From: Pseudomonas sp. Os17
GTDB taxonomy: Bacteria > Pseudomonadota > Gammaproteobacteria > Pseudomonadales > Pseudomonadaceae
NCBI RefSeq assembly: GCF_001547895.1
Contig: NZ_AP014627.1
Span: 2,669,501 to 2,733,500, forward strand
Direction of reading: 5' to 3'
DNA length: 64,000 nt
Shown here: positions 26,294 through 35,132 of the stretch, one piece after another
Position numbering within the stretch: the first letter of the stretch is position 1
How the letters are laid out: each line of letters starts with the position of its first letter
Notes under the pieces: model-generated
Seen by the model: only the letters and a program-made list of their open reading frames with translations
Database searches by the model: none
What the model was told of the DNA's origin: nothing
Program-made: the position numbers and the translations under genes

Positions 26294-26811
26294 TGGGCCT
26301 GACTCGCGGTTGGCAACAGTTGATCCTGACGCAGATCGCCAGCAAAGGCGCGGGCGATGCGCTGGATATTCTGTTCTTGCATTTCACCGCCTTGATCCAG
26401 CAACCAGGTGTATTTATGCGTCAGGTTGCGATAGCTGTAGCGCTTGAGGAGCTTGCCCTCGTGCAGCAGGCTGATGTCGGTGTGGGTGTCGATGCCATTG
26501 GAGAGCGGCATCAGGAACAGAGTGGCTGCACTGAGGAAGATCAACGGCATTGGCGGCATGTCCCGCTCGGACTTGAACTGAATACGGGCGCTGTAGTCGC
26601 CAGCTTGTCCGGCGCCGGTCTGGACATCTGCGAACACCCCGGTGGCACGCAAGGCGTTACGTAACTCAGCGGCGCGTAATGGGTCATCGACCATCACATG
26701 CAGGGGCATCAAATAGGCTTGGCCATCCGTCAGCGGACGGTCCGGCAAGGTGTCGGTTGCTGTGCAGCCCGCGAGCAGCAGAAGGGCGCAAAGGGTCAGG
26801 CAGGATTTCAT
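26290..26811 (-). CDS. Predicted lipoprotein, second of three
   Basis: The 173-residue product has a lipobox leader (LCALLLLAGC, Cys at about residue 16). The mature part has AAELRNALRATGVFADVQTG and a hydrophobic stretch (MPLIFLSAATLFLMPL) followed by LLHEGKLLKRYSYRNL, parallel to the LLKDGQLLKTYDYRRE of the downstream lipoprotein: same length, same order, so a tandem duplication that has diverged. ATGA overlaps join it to both neighbours. Function unknown. Confidence 0.8.
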   Translation of the reverse strand: MKSCLTLCALLLLAGCTATDTLPDRPLTDGQAYLMPLHVMVDDPLRAAELRNALRATGVFADVQTGAGQAGDYSARIQFKSERDMPPMPLIFLSAATLFLMPLSNGIDTHTDISLLHEGKLLKRYSYRNLTHKYTWLLDQGGEMQEQNIQRIARAFAGDLRQDQLLPTASQAQ

Positions 26812-27473
26812 GGATGAATCTCCGCAGTGGCGTTGGCTGGGCTGGTTTGCTTGTCGACGGGAAGGATGAAGGGCTTGGCCTTGTCCAGATCCAGCGGCAT
26901 CCATTGCAGCTCCGGCAGCCCCGGCACCTGGCGCTGGGCAATCACGGCGTCACGGGGCATCTGATTGCTCCAGGCAAAGAAGCACTGGGTCACTTGGCTG
27001 CAGACCGAGCGAAACTCGCCGATGTAATACGCCTTGCCCGCCTCCAGGCGCAGCGGCAATACGAACTCTTCGCGCGCTTCCTGGGATTGCAGTCGTGAGC
27101 CGAGCCCCGGGGTGTAGACCATGGACCAGAATTGGAAGTTGTAGAACTCGTAATCACCCGGTTTGAGCGGCATGACAAATACACTGCCGGCTGCGCGGGG
27201 TTCATGGATGTCCTCAGGCGTTGGCCGTGGGTCGCCCTCCCAGAGTGCCGCGGCGCCATTGATTGAGCCGCGCTTGCGAATCAGCAGGCGCAGGTTGGTG
27301 GCGGCACCGCCGCCGCCCAGGTACTGCGGGCCAATAGCGCCCACCAGATAGGTCGTGGGTTCGTTGGCTGCGGGTTGCAGAGGGGCGCTGACGATGGCGG
27401 CGGGTTGGCTGATGCAGCCAGAAACTATGCTGGTGGCCAGCAGCAAGGACGAAGCCTTGAGTACGCGGAACAT
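26808..27473 (-). CDS. Predicted lipoprotein, first of three
   Basis: The 221-residue product starts MFRVLKASSLLLATSIVSGC with a lipobox Cys at residue 20. The mature part has a Gly-rich loop (YLGGGGAATNLRLLIRKRG) and a block typical of DUF2846-like envelope proteins (FVMPLKPGDYEFYNFQFW, LRLEAGKAYYIGEF), where small beta-strands are followed by 'G-x-Y-Y-I-G'. It is not a paralogue of the next two. It is the first gene of the five-gene overlapping operon ending at 24833. ATG 27473 is chosen because it starts the leader. Confidence 0.78.
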   Translation of the reverse strand: MFRVLKASSLLLATSIVSGCISQPAAIVSAPLQPAANEPTTYLVGAIGPQYLGGGGAATNLRLLIRKRGSINGAAALWEGDPRPTPEDIHEPRAAGSVFVMPLKPGDYEFYNFQFWSMVYTPGLGSRLQSQEAREEFVLPLRLEAGKAYYIGEFRSVCSQVTQCFFAWSNQMPRDAVIAQRQVPGLPELQWMPLDLDKAKPFILPVDKQTSPANATAEIHP

Positions 27474-27647
27474 GGGGAACCCTGAAAGTGACTTTGGACA
27501 AGGCGCAGGCAGGGAGGGAGGCATGAGTGTCTGTACATGGCCTTCCCTGGCGCCGCTCGTGAGCGGCGCGATGGTACGGAATCGGTTGGGCTTTGGGTAG
27601 TTGCGGCCACTGACAATGACCAGAGGGGGGGCCTATTGACCGAACCC

Positions 27648-28961
27648 TCAGCGCAGTTTCTCCAGCATCTGGTAGTACCACATGCCCGCCGCGAGCATCG
27701 GGTTGCCCAACTGGTCGCCGAGGGGCACGCGGATGTGTTGGCAGGCGGCGAAGGTGTCGTAGTGGCCGAGGTGGCCGGTCAGGGCTTCGGCCATGATCTC
27801 GCCCATGATGTGGCTGGTGGCCACGCCGTGCCCGGAGTAGCCCTGGCAGTACCAGACGTTGTCCGAAAGCTTGCCCAACTGGGGGATGCGGTTGATCACG
27901 ATGCCCATGGCGCAGCTCCACTGGAAATCGATCCCCACGCCCTTGAGCGCCGGGAAGGTGCGCTCGATGCACGGGCGCAGTTCGCCGGCGATGTCCCGCG
28001 AATCCTTGCCGCTGTAGTTGGCGCCGCCACCAAACAGCAGGCGGCCATCGGCGGTCATGCGGTAGTAGTCGAGCACGAAGCGGCAGTCGTAGACCGCCAG
28101 ATCCTCCGGGTTCAGGCGCCTGGCCAGGTCGCCCAACGGCTCGGTGGTGACGATGCCGCCCATGGCCGGGAAGATCTTGCCCTTGAGTTTTTTCGGCTCC
28201 AGCTTGTGGTAGACGTCGCCGGCCAGCAGCACCTGCTTGGCGTCGATGCGGCCCTGGGCGGTGATGACTGCCGGGCGCTCACCGTGGACGATTTCCAGCA
28301 CCTGGCTGTGTTCGAAGATCAGCGCTCCCAGGCTTTCGGCAGCCCGGGCTTCGCCGAGGCACAGGTTCAGCGGGTGCAGGTGCAGGTTGCGGGTGTTCTT
28401 GATCGCGCCGTGATAGAGGTCGCTCTCCAGCAGTTCGCGGACCTGGGCCCGGTCCAGCAGGCTGACTTCGTCGCCCATGCCGCGGCGCACCGCTTCTTCG
28501 TAGTCGGCGCGCAGGCCCGGCAGGTGGCTGGGCTTGTAGGCGGCGTGCAGATGGCCGTGCTTGAGGTCACAGGCGATGGCGTACTTTTGCACCCGCTGCT
28601 GGATGATCCGGTGCCCGCGCCAGCGCAGGTTCCAGATGAAGTCGTCGACTTCCTTGCCGAGGCTGCGGCCCATCTGCTTGCGCATGGCCTCGTCGCCGGA
28701 AAGGCTGCCGGTGACCTGTCCGCCGTTGCGCCCACTGGCGCCCCAGCCGATCTTGTGGCTTTCGACGACGGCCACCTTGAGGCCACGTTCGGCCAGTTCC
28801 ACCGCGCTGGCGACGCCGGTGAAGCCGCCGCCGATGATCACCACATCCGCTTGATGGGTGCCTTGCAGGGTCGGGTAGTGAGTTTCCTGGTTCAGGGTGG
28901 CGCTGTAGTAGCTGGGGCAGCGCTCGGCTGCCGGGGTCCGCGGGTCGAAGGCGGCGTTCAT
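27648..28961 (-). CDS. FAD-dependent gamma-glutamylpolyamine oxidase (PuuB/PauB type)
   Basis: The 437-residue flavoenzyme has the DAO-type FAD fold VVIIGGGFTGVASAVELAERG, the ESHKIGWGASGRNGGQVTGS motif that is characteristic of PuuB-like oxidases, and C-terminal CQGYSGHGVATSHIMGE. It should oxidise gamma-glutamylputrescine or a related glutamylated amine to the aldehyde with H2O2 or reduced FAD. Placement next to a PuuA-type glutamylpolyamine synthetase on the same strand supports this. ATG 28961 (MNAAFDPR) follows a GAGGAATT ribosome site. Confidence 0.85.
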   Translation of the reverse strand: MNAAFDPRTPAAERCPSYYSATLNQETHYPTLQGTHQADVVIIGGGFTGVASAVELAERGLKVAVVESHKIGWGASGRNGGQVTGSLSGDEAMRKQMGRSLGKEVDDFIWNLRWRGHRIIQQRVQKYAIACDLKHGHLHAAYKPSHLPGLRADYEEAVRRGMGDEVSLLDRAQVRELLESDLYHGAIKNTRNLHLHPLNLCLGEARAAESLGALIFEHSQVLEIVHGERPAVITAQGRIDAKQVLLAGDVYHKLEPKKLKGKIFPAMGGIVTTEPLGDLARRLNPEDLAVYDCRFVLDYYRMTADGRLLFGGGANYSGKDSRDIAGELRPCIERTFPALKGVGIDFQWSCAMGIVINRIPQLGKLSDNVWYCQGYSGHGVATSHIMGEIMAEALTGHLGHYDTFAACQHIRVPLGDQLGNPMLAAGMWYYQMLEKLR

Positions 28962-29096
28962 GGGCAATTCCTCGTAGACAATCAACCGGGTGGCCTGGCG
29001 GCGACCGGGAGGGGTAGGGGGCGGTGATCTGGCGGGCCCGGCTCAGGTTCGGCAAGGCCGCCTGCCTGGCCAGGCGCGCAGATCGTCACTGGGGGC

Positions 29097-30461
29097 TCAG
29101 GCCTGGGTCAGGTACCAGCGCCAGTCCTGCTCGCCGACTTCGGCCATGAACTGGCGGTATTCGGCGCGCTTGACCGCCAGGTACACCCCGAGGAACTCAC
29201 TGCCCAGGGCATCTCGGGCCCAGGCCGATTGCTCCAGAGCGGTCAGCGAGGTCAGCCAGTCGGTGGGCAGCAACTCGGTGGCCTGGGCATAGCCGTTGCC
29301 CTCTACCGGATCCCCCGGATCGAGGTGTTCCCGCAGGCCGCGATGCACCCCGGCGAGAATCGCCGCTGCCGCGAGATAGGGGTTGGCGTCGGCACCGCAG
29401 ATGCGGTGTTCGATGTGCCGGCTGTTGGCCGGGCCGCCGGGCACCCGCAGGCTCACGGTGCGATTGTCGACGCCCCAGGTGGGGGCCAGGGGCGCGTAGC
29501 TGTTGGCCTGGAAGCGCCGGTAGGAGTTGGCGTTGGGGCAGAACAGCAGCAGGGAGTCGAGCAGGGACGCGAGCATGCCGCCCACGGCCTCCCGCAGCAG
29601 CGGGGTGCCGGCCGGATTCTCGGAGGCGAACAGGTTGCGGCCCGCCGCATCGGCAATGCTCACGTGCATGTGCATGCCGGTGCCGGCCAGGTGATCGAAC
29701 GGCTTGGCCATGAAGGTGGCCTGCATCCCGTGCTTGTGGGCCACGGCCTTGACCAGGCGCTTGTAGCGCACGGCCTGGTCCATGGCCTGCAGGGCATCGC
29801 CGTGCTCCAGGGTGATTTCCACCTGCCCCGGGGCGTATTCGGAGATCGCCGTGCGCGCTGGTATGCCTTGCAGTTTGCAGGCGGCGTAGAGGTCGGCGAG
29901 GAACGGCTCGATCTGCTCCAGCTCGCGCAGGCCATAGACCTGGGTGCTGCGCGGGCGCCCGCCGTCGGCGTCCAGGGCCGGTTGTGGTCGGCCGTTGCCG
30001 TCACGCTTGGCGTCCAGCAGGTAGAACTCCAGTTCGCAGGCCATTACCGGGTGGTAACCCTCGGCCTTGAGCCCGTCGATGACCTTGATCAGCAGGTGGC
30101 GCGGGTCGGCGATGCTGGCGGGCATGCCCTCTTGCGGGTGCATGCTGACCTGCACCGCGGCAGTGGGGATCTGCCGCCAGGGCAGGCGTACCAGGCTGCC
30201 GGCCAGTGGGTAGGCGCGGCAGTCGATATCGCCGACGTCCCACACCAGGCCGGAGTTCTCGACGTCGTCGCCATTGAGGGTCAGACCGAGGATGGTGCTG
30301 GGCAGCGGCCGGCCGCTTTCATACACCGCCAGCAGTTCTTCGCGGTGCAGCAGTTTGCCTCGGGGCACGCCGTTGGCGTCGAGGATGAACAGCTCGATCA
30401 TGTCGATATCGGGGTGGGCGGCCAGGAAGTCACGGGCTTCATCGAGGGCGGCAAATTTCAT
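29097..30461 (-). CDS. Gamma-glutamylpolyamine synthetase, glutamine synthetase family (PuuA/PauA type)
   Basis: The 454-residue enzyme has the glutamine synthetase core: ACELEFYLLD, EYAPGQVEITLEHGDAL, HKHGMQATFMAKPF, GTGMHMHVS, NSYRRFQANSYAPLAPTWG and RIEHR-like RHIEHRICGADANPYLAAA. The adenylylated-Tyr loop of GlnA is missing, as expected for the PuuA group that ligates glutamate to polyamines or amines. It lies upstream of the PuuB-like oxidase (135-bp gap), which would take its product. Polyamine or other amine catabolism is the likely role. Confidence 0.88.
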   Translation of the reverse strand: MKFAALDEARDFLAAHPDIDMIELFILDANGVPRGKLLHREELLAVYESGRPLPSTILGLTLNGDDVENSGLVWDVGDIDCRAYPLAGSLVRLPWRQIPTAAVQVSMHPQEGMPASIADPRHLLIKVIDGLKAEGYHPVMACELEFYLLDAKRDGNGRPQPALDADGGRPRSTQVYGLRELEQIEPFLADLYAACKLQGIPARTAISEYAPGQVEITLEHGDALQAMDQAVRYKRLVKAVAHKHGMQATFMAKPFDHLAGTGMHMHVSIADAAGRNLFASENPAGTPLLREAVGGMLASLLDSLLLFCPNANSYRRFQANSYAPLAPTWGVDNRTVSLRVPGGPANSRHIEHRICGADANPYLAAAAILAGVHRGLREHLDPGDPVEGNGYAQATELLPTDWLTSLTALEQSAWARDALGSEFLGVYLAVKRAEYRQFMAEVGEQDWRWYLTQA

Positions 30462-31091
30462 CGGATTCTCGCTTGCGCCATTGGGGCGCGCAGGTTTTCA
30501 GGTCCTGCAACGACGCCGCGCACGGCTCGGTTGCAAGGGTAGAAATCAGTTCTGGGGCGTTACGCGCAGGGGCGCGCGATCAGGCCGCAGGCGAGTGATC
30601 CGGAGGACGTGAGGAGTGGCGCAGACGGGAGCGGCACAGGGCCATGGGCAGGTTGACCAGAAGCTTCATGGGCAGGACCTGTCCAGCAAGTACAAGCCGA
30701 TAACGGCGGCGCGGTCCTCATGAACCTCATGAGGCGTGATGGGGCGTGAGCGGGGCAGCGAGAGCCGAGCGTCGACATCACCACCGCGGCCACAGTGCAG
30801 GGGCGCGGGAGCTGATCTGTCGAATCCGTGATACGGGCTCAGGGGGCACATCGCCGGGTGATCTCGCTGTCGAGTTCGTGGTGATTATTCTTGATAGGAA
30901 CCGGGCACTGGCAGGGCGAATACAGGGCGCCGCAGGCTCAGGGCGGATCAATACTGCAAGAATCCGCCAGCCAATGTAAGGGGGGTAAAGGGCCCAAGGC
31001 CCCTGGCGAGCGCCCCTCAACCATGGGCAGAGGCGCGTGCTAGAGCGGTGCGTCCTTATCGGCAGAAGTGTCTGATTTTTTTTACAGCGCT
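30462..31091. other. Intergenic region, about 630 bp, one possible tiny ORF
   Basis: It presumably holds the promoter of the glutamylpolyamine synthetase gene near 30470-30540. A 29-codon minus-strand frame at 30580-30669 starts MKLLVNLPMALCRSRLRH; it has an N-terminal hydrophobic part and a basic part, but only a weak ribosome site, so I do not call it as a gene. Other frames (60-80 codons) look non-coding. Confidence 0.35.
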
Positions 31092-31751
31092 TCAGTAGAC
31101 ACCGGGCAGCAGGCGCCAGCTACGGGCGCAATAATCTTCATACGCCTGGCCGAAATGCTCCAGCAACAGGGCTTCCTCGGCATGAATCCGCGCGATCAGC
31201 GGAATCAGGGTCAGCGCCGCCAGCAGCAGCCCCAGCCCCGAGCGAAACGCCAGGGCCCAGCCCACGGCGTTCACCAGCAAACCCAGGTAACTGGGGTTGC
31301 GCAGGTGGCGATAGAGGCCGTCTACCACCAACTGGTGACCGGGCTGGATCGCCACCAAGCCGCTGAAGCGCCGGCCGAGGATGAACACCGGCCACAGGCG
31401 CAGCACACCGCCGAGGATGAACAGCAAGGCGCCGAGCCAGCGCAGGCCTTCGCCGCCGAAAGTGCAGAAATCCATGCGGTCGCTGTAAGCCGGGACAAAG
31501 CCGCTCAACAGGCCGATCACCCCGAACACCGGCAGCACCCAACGGTTGCCCTGATCTTCCCGCACGCCGCTGCTCAGGTTGACCTCGCTGGACAGCGAAG
31601 CGACCACCATCAGCAGGGTGGCGAGGGTGATCAGGGTCAACTGTGGATGGCCGAAGAAGGTGGCGAAACCGCCAATGCCCCAGATCGCCAGGCCCAGGTA
31701 GGCGAGGGCGCCGAGAAGGCTGGAGACGGCCAGCCTGGGGGGGATTTTCAT
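31092..31751 (-). CDS. Membrane methyltransferase, isoprenylcysteine carboxyl methyltransferase-like
   Basis: The 219-residue protein has five or six hydrophobic helices and the ICMT/PEMT signature near its end: LVVDGLYRHLRNPSYLGLL, which includes the RxxRHPxYxG-type SAM-binding motif, then EEALLLEHFGQAYEDYC. Bacterial members probably methylate small lipophilic or lipid substrates; the substrate here is unknown. The gene lies downstream of the LysR gene at 31833 on the same strand with a REP element between them, so it is probably transcribed on its own. Confidence 0.85.
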   Translation of the reverse strand: MKIPPRLAVSSLLGALAYLGLAIWGIGGFATFFGHPQLTLITLATLLMVVASLSSEVNLSSGVREDQGNRWVLPVFGVIGLLSGFVPAYSDRMDFCTFGGEGLRWLGALLFILGGVLRLWPVFILGRRFSGLVAIQPGHQLVVDGLYRHLRNPSYLGLLVNAVGWALAFRSGLGLLLAALTLIPLIARIHAEEALLLEHFGQAYEDYCARSWRLLPGVY

Positions 31752-31788
31752 GATGAGCTGCGCCTATTCCGGGAACACTTCTCTGAGT

Positions 31789-31812
31789 GTAGGAGCCCGC
31801 TTGCGGGCGAAG
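31789..31812. repeat. Single REP-like element
   Basis: TGTAGGAGCCCGCTTGCGGGCGAAGG is a variant of the REP palindrome (CCCGCTTGCGGG instead of CCGGCTTGCCGG). It lies between the methyltransferase and LysR genes. Confidence 0.8.
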
Positions 31813-31832
31813 GCGCACGTCTGTCAGCTGGC

Positions 31833-32729
31833 TCAGGCCACGGTTTTTTCCGTCAGGTGCTCCACCAGAAAGTCGATAAACACCCGAGTCTTCTGTGGCA
31901 CCCGCCGCGCCGAGGGGTAGACCACGTTGATGCTGATGGGCGGCGCCTGCCATTCACACAGCACCGGCACCAGGCGTCCGGCCGCCAGGGCGTCTTCGAC
32001 GATGAAGTCCGGCAGCAGGGCGATGCCCATGCCGGCCTCGGCGGCCTGGGCCAGCAGGTCGCCGTTGTTGGCGTGCAGCGGCCCGGTGACGTGCACCCGC
32101 TGGGTGTCGCTGCCGTTGTTCAATTGCAGGCTGACGCCGCTTTGCAGGTAGCCGTAGTTCAGGCACTGGTGGCTGCTCAGGTCCTTGGGATGACCGGGCA
32201 CTCCGGCCCGGGCCAGGTAGCTGGGCGCGGCCACCATGATCCGCGGCGCCGGCGCCAGCTGCCGGGCCACCATCGACGAATCCGGCAGGCTGGCGATGCG
32301 CAGGGTGACGTCGAAACCGCCGCGCACCGGATCCACCTGCTGGTCGCTGAGCACCAGCTGCAACTCGATCAGCGGGTGCTGTTCATGGAACAGCGGCACC
32401 AGCGGCCCGAGCCGGCGCAGGCCGAAGGACATCGGCGCGTTGACCCGCAACACGCCGCGCAGTTCGGCGACGCCGTCCCGGGCCCGTTGTTCGGCCTCGT
32501 CCAGGGCCGCCAGCACCTCCCGGGCGTTTTCGTAGTACTCGGCGCCGGCTTCGGTCAGGTGCAGGCTGCGGGTGGTGCGCTGCAGCAGTTGCACGCCAAT
32601 GGCCTCTTCCAGGGCCTGGATCTGTTTGCTGACCTTGGAGCGGGGCACGTCCATGGCCCGGGCGGCGGCGGCAAAGCCATTCTCATCAACGGTGACGACG
32701 AAAGCGCGCATGCATTGGATGCGGTCCAT
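31833..32729 (-). CDS. LysR-family transcriptional regulator
   Basis: The 298-residue product has the winged HTH (MRAFVVTVDENGFAAAARAM, VPRSKVSKQIQALEEAIG) and an effector domain with GVLRVNAPMSFGLRRL and FDVTLRIASL, placing it in the same CrgA-like subgroup as the regulator at 19163. It is divergent from the gene at 32891, with a 161-bp shared promoter region, so it probably controls that hydrolase and the genes that follow it. The effector is unknown. Confidence 0.9.
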   Translation of the reverse strand: MDRIQCMRAFVVTVDENGFAAAARAMDVPRSKVSKQIQALEEAIGVQLLQRTTRSLHLTEAGAEYYENAREVLAALDEAEQRARDGVAELRGVLRVNAPMSFGLRRLGPLVPLFHEQHPLIELQLVLSDQQVDPVRGGFDVTLRIASLPDSSMVARQLAPAPRIMVAAPSYLARAGVPGHPKDLSSHQCLNYGYLQSGVSLQLNNGSDTQRVHVTGPLHANNGDLLAQAAEAGMGIALLPDFIVEDALAAGRLVPVLCEWQAPPISINVVYPSARRVPQKTRVFIDFLVEHLTEKTVA

Positions 32730-32890
32730 GATTGTCCCTTATTTGGAATCAATGATTCCCGATTTTAGGGAATTGTTCCGATTTCGGACAAGGCCTAAAT
32801 TAGCCACCAAGCCGGACGCAACGGGGCGCAAGCAGCGCCATCAGCCGGTCATGTTCGACCCTCACTCTCTGACTGCAAAAGGAACGCCCC

Positions 32891-33532
32891 ATGTCCATTC
32901 GTGAATTGCTCAACCCCGCCAACTCCGCCCTGATCCTCATCGACCACCAGCCGCAGATGGCCTTCGGCGTGCAATCGATCGATCGCCAGACCCTGAAGAA
33001 CAACACCGTGGCCCTGGCCAAGGCGGCCAAGATCTTCAACGTGCCGAGCATCCTCACCTCGGTGGAAACCGAAAGCTTCAGCGGCTACATCTGGCCGGAA
33101 CTGCTGGCGGTGTTCCCCGGTCAGCAGCCCATCGAACGCACCTCGATGAACTCCTGGGAAGACCGCAAGCTGGTGGAGGCGGTGAAGGCCACCGGGCGCA
33201 AGAAACTGGTGATGGCGGCGCTGTGGACCGAGGTCTGCCTGACTTTCCCGGCCCTGGAAGCCCTGGCCGAAGGTTATGAGGTGTACATCGTCACCGATGC
33301 CTCCGGCGGCACCAGCCAGGAAGCCCACGACATGGCCGTGCAGCGGATGATCCAGGCCGGCGCGGTGCCGGTGACCTGGCAACAGGTGCTGCTGGAATAC
33401 CAGCGCGACTGGGCGCACAAGGACACCTACGACGCGGTCATGGGCCTGGTGCTGGAGCACAGCGGCGCCTACGGTATGGGCGTGGACTACGCCTACAGCA
33501 TGGTGCACAAGGCCCCGCAACGTCAGCTGTAG
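32891..33532 (+). CDS. Isochorismatase-family hydrolase, YcaC-like
   Basis: The 213-residue product has the catalytic Asp in LILIDHQPQMAFG, and the nucleophile Cys in ALWTEVCLTFPALEA. The N-terminal NPANSALILIDHQ and the mid-section ERTSMNSWED are those of YcaC-type hydrolases of unknown substrate. It is the first of four same-strand genes facing the LysR regulator. AAAAGGAACG is at a proper distance from the ATG. A REP element overlaps its stop codon. Confidence 0.88.
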   Translation: MSIRELLNPANSALILIDHQPQMAFGVQSIDRQTLKNNTVALAKAAKIFNVPSILTSVETESFSGYIWPELLAVFPGQQPIERTSMNSWEDRKLVEAVKATGRKKLVMAALWTEVCLTFPALEALAEGYEVYIVTDASGGTSQEAHDMAVQRMIQAGAVPVTWQQVLLEYQRDWAHKDTYDAVMGLVLEHSGAYGMGVDYAYSMVHKAPQRQL

Positions 33533-33550
33533 GAGCCGGCTTGCCGGAGA
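33529..33550. repeat. Single REP element overlapping a stop codon
   Basis: TGTAGGAGCCGGCTTGCCGG overlaps the TAG stop of the YcaC-like gene (33530-33532), separating it from the alpha/beta hydrolase gene. REP copies inside an operon can alter mRNA decay between genes. Confidence 0.85.
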
Positions 33551-33622
33551 AAAGGCCAGGACCTGATGTACCGGATGCCGTCGGTGTCCGGTGTTGATCT
33601 CTCGAACATAAGGACATTTGAC

Positions 33623-34450
33623 ATGAGCACCTTCATCACTCGCGACGGCACCGAACTCTATTACAAGGACTGGGGCAGCGGTCAGCCCGTGGTCTTCAGC
33701 CACGGCTGGCCCCTGAGCGCCGACAGCTGGGAGTCGCAGATGCTGTTCCTGGCCGAGCATGGCTACCGCGTCATCGCCCACGACCGGCGCGGCCATGGAC
33801 GCTCCAGCCAGCCCTGGGACGGCAATGACATGGATACCTACGCCGACGACCTGGCGCAGTTGATCGAGCATCTGGACCTGCAGGACGCGGTGCTCCTGGG
33901 GTTCTCCACCGGCGGTGGCGAAGTGGCGCGTTACATCGGCCGCCATGGCACCGGGCGCCTGGCCAAGGCCGGGCTGATCTCGGCGGTGCCGCCGCTGATG
34001 CTCAAGACCGCAACCAACCCCGGGGGCCTGCCGCTGGAGGTGTTCGACGGCATCCGCGCCGGCGCCGTGGCCGACCGTTCGCAGCTGTACAAGGACATTG
34101 CCAGTGGCCCGTTCTTCGGCTTCAACCGTCCGGGGGCCAAGGTGTCCCAGGGCATGATCGACAGCTTCTGGCTGCAGGGCATGCAGGCCGGGCACAAGAA
34201 TGCCTATGACTGCATCAAGGCGTTCTCCGAAACCGACTTCACCGAAGACCTGAAGCGCTTCGATATCCCGACCCTGGTGGTGCATGGCGACGATGATCAG
34301 ATCGTGCCCATCGACGCTGCGGGCCGGGCGTCGGCCAAGCTGATCGCCAACGCCCGACTGCTGGTCTATCCCGGCGCGCCCCACGGCTTGACCGACACCC
34401 ACAAGGAGCGTCTCAACCACGATCTGCTGACGTTCATCCAGCAACCTTGA
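33623..34450 (+). CDS. Alpha/beta hydrolase, non-heme chloroperoxidase type
   Basis: The 275-residue protein carries the Ser-His-Asp triad of cofactor-free haloperoxidases/perhydrolases: nucleophile Ser in [14 protein letters not shown], Asp in [14 protein letters not shown] and His in [12 protein letters not shown]. The oxyanion [14 protein letters not shown] and [13 protein letters not shown] blocks are typical. Natural role is likely esterase or perhydrolase. ATG 33623 has AAGGAC upstream; the 19-residue upstream extension is rejected. Second gene in the LysR-facing cluster. Confidence 0.9.
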   Translation: MSTFITRDGTELYYKDWGSGQPVVFSHGWPLSADSWESQMLFLAEHGYRVIAHDRRGHGRSSQPWDGNDMDTYADDLAQLIEHLDLQDAVLLGFSTGGGEVARYIGRHGTGRLAKAGLISAVPPLMLKTATNPGGLPLEVFDGIRAGAVADRSQLYKDIASGPFFGFNRPGAKVSQGMIDSFWLQGMQAGHKNAYDCIKAFSETDFTEDLKRFDIPTLVVHGDDDQIVPIDAAGRASAKLIANARLLVYPGAPHGLTDTHKERLNHDLLTFIQQP

Positions 34451-34467
34451 GCTTAACTGTGAAGCGC

Positions 34468-34488
34468 GGGGGCAGCCGGGCTGCCCCC
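34468..34488 (+). terminator. Intergenic hairpin (GGGGGCAGC...GCTGCCCCC)
   Basis: A 9-bp perfect GC stem with a 3-nt loop, 17 bp after the chloroperoxidase gene. It lacks a T-run, so it may be a weak terminator or an mRNA-end stabiliser between this gene and the ABM gene. Confidence 0.45.
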
Positions 34489-34522
34489 GATGCCATCTCC
34501 TCCCGGACCCTGGAGCCTTCTG

Positions 34523-35101
34523 ATGAACATCGAACTCACCGATGGTGTCGTGACCCTGCTGGTGCGCCACCGGATCAAGCAGGGCCAGGAACAGGCCTAT
34601 GAAACCTGGCTGCGGCAGATCATCGCCAAGGCCCGCAGCTACCCGGGACACCTGGGCATCGACGTGGTCCGCGGCCACAGCGGCGGTCTCGGGCTGTTCA
34701 CCAGCGTGCTGCGCTTTGCCAGCACCGAGCAGTTGCAGAACTGGCTGGATTCCGCCGACCGCCGCGAGCTGGTAGAGCAGGCCCAGCACCTGCTGGCCGA
34801 TGGCGACCAGACCGAAATCAACGCCGATCGCGAATTCTGGTTCACCCCCCAGGACAGCGCGGCGCCAACGCCACCGCCACGCTGGAAGCAGGCCTGCGTG
34901 ACCTTCCTGGTGATCCTGCCGCTGAGCTTCCTGGTGCCGCAGTTGTGGAAGCCGGTGTTTGCCCTGCTGCCCTGGCTTGGTGGCTATGTGCCGGCCACGG
35001 TGCTGATCACCCTGAGCATCGTGCTGCTGGTGGTCTACGTCTTCATGCCCCGGGTCACGCGCCTGTTCCGCCGCTGGCTGCAACCGCGCAGCGCGGCCTG
35101 A
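34523..35101 (+). CDS. Antibiotic biosynthesis monooxygenase (ABM) domain protein with C-terminal membrane helices
   Basis: The 192-residue product has an N-terminal ABM ferredoxin-like domain (VTLLVRHRIKQGQEQAYETWLRQI, YPGHLGIDVVRGHSG, LQNWLDSADRRELVEQ) to about residue 105, then a short linker and two hydrophobic helices (about 123-145 and 153-176) and a basic tail. This membrane-tethered ABM layout is common in bacteria but without known function. Start ATG 34523 rather than 34490, which lacks a ribosome site. Third in the LysR-facing cluster. Confidence 0.85.
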   Translation: MNIELTDGVVTLLVRHRIKQGQEQAYETWLRQIIAKARSYPGHLGIDVVRGHSGGLGLFTSVLRFASTEQLQNWLDSADRRELVEQAQHLLADGDQTEINADREFWFTPQDSAAPTPPPRWKQACVTFLVILPLSFLVPQLWKPVFALLPWLGGYVPATVLITLSIVLLVVYVFMPRVTRLFRRWLQPRSAA

Positions 35102-35132
35102 TTCCTTCCCGACCTTCGTTTGGAGCAATGCC

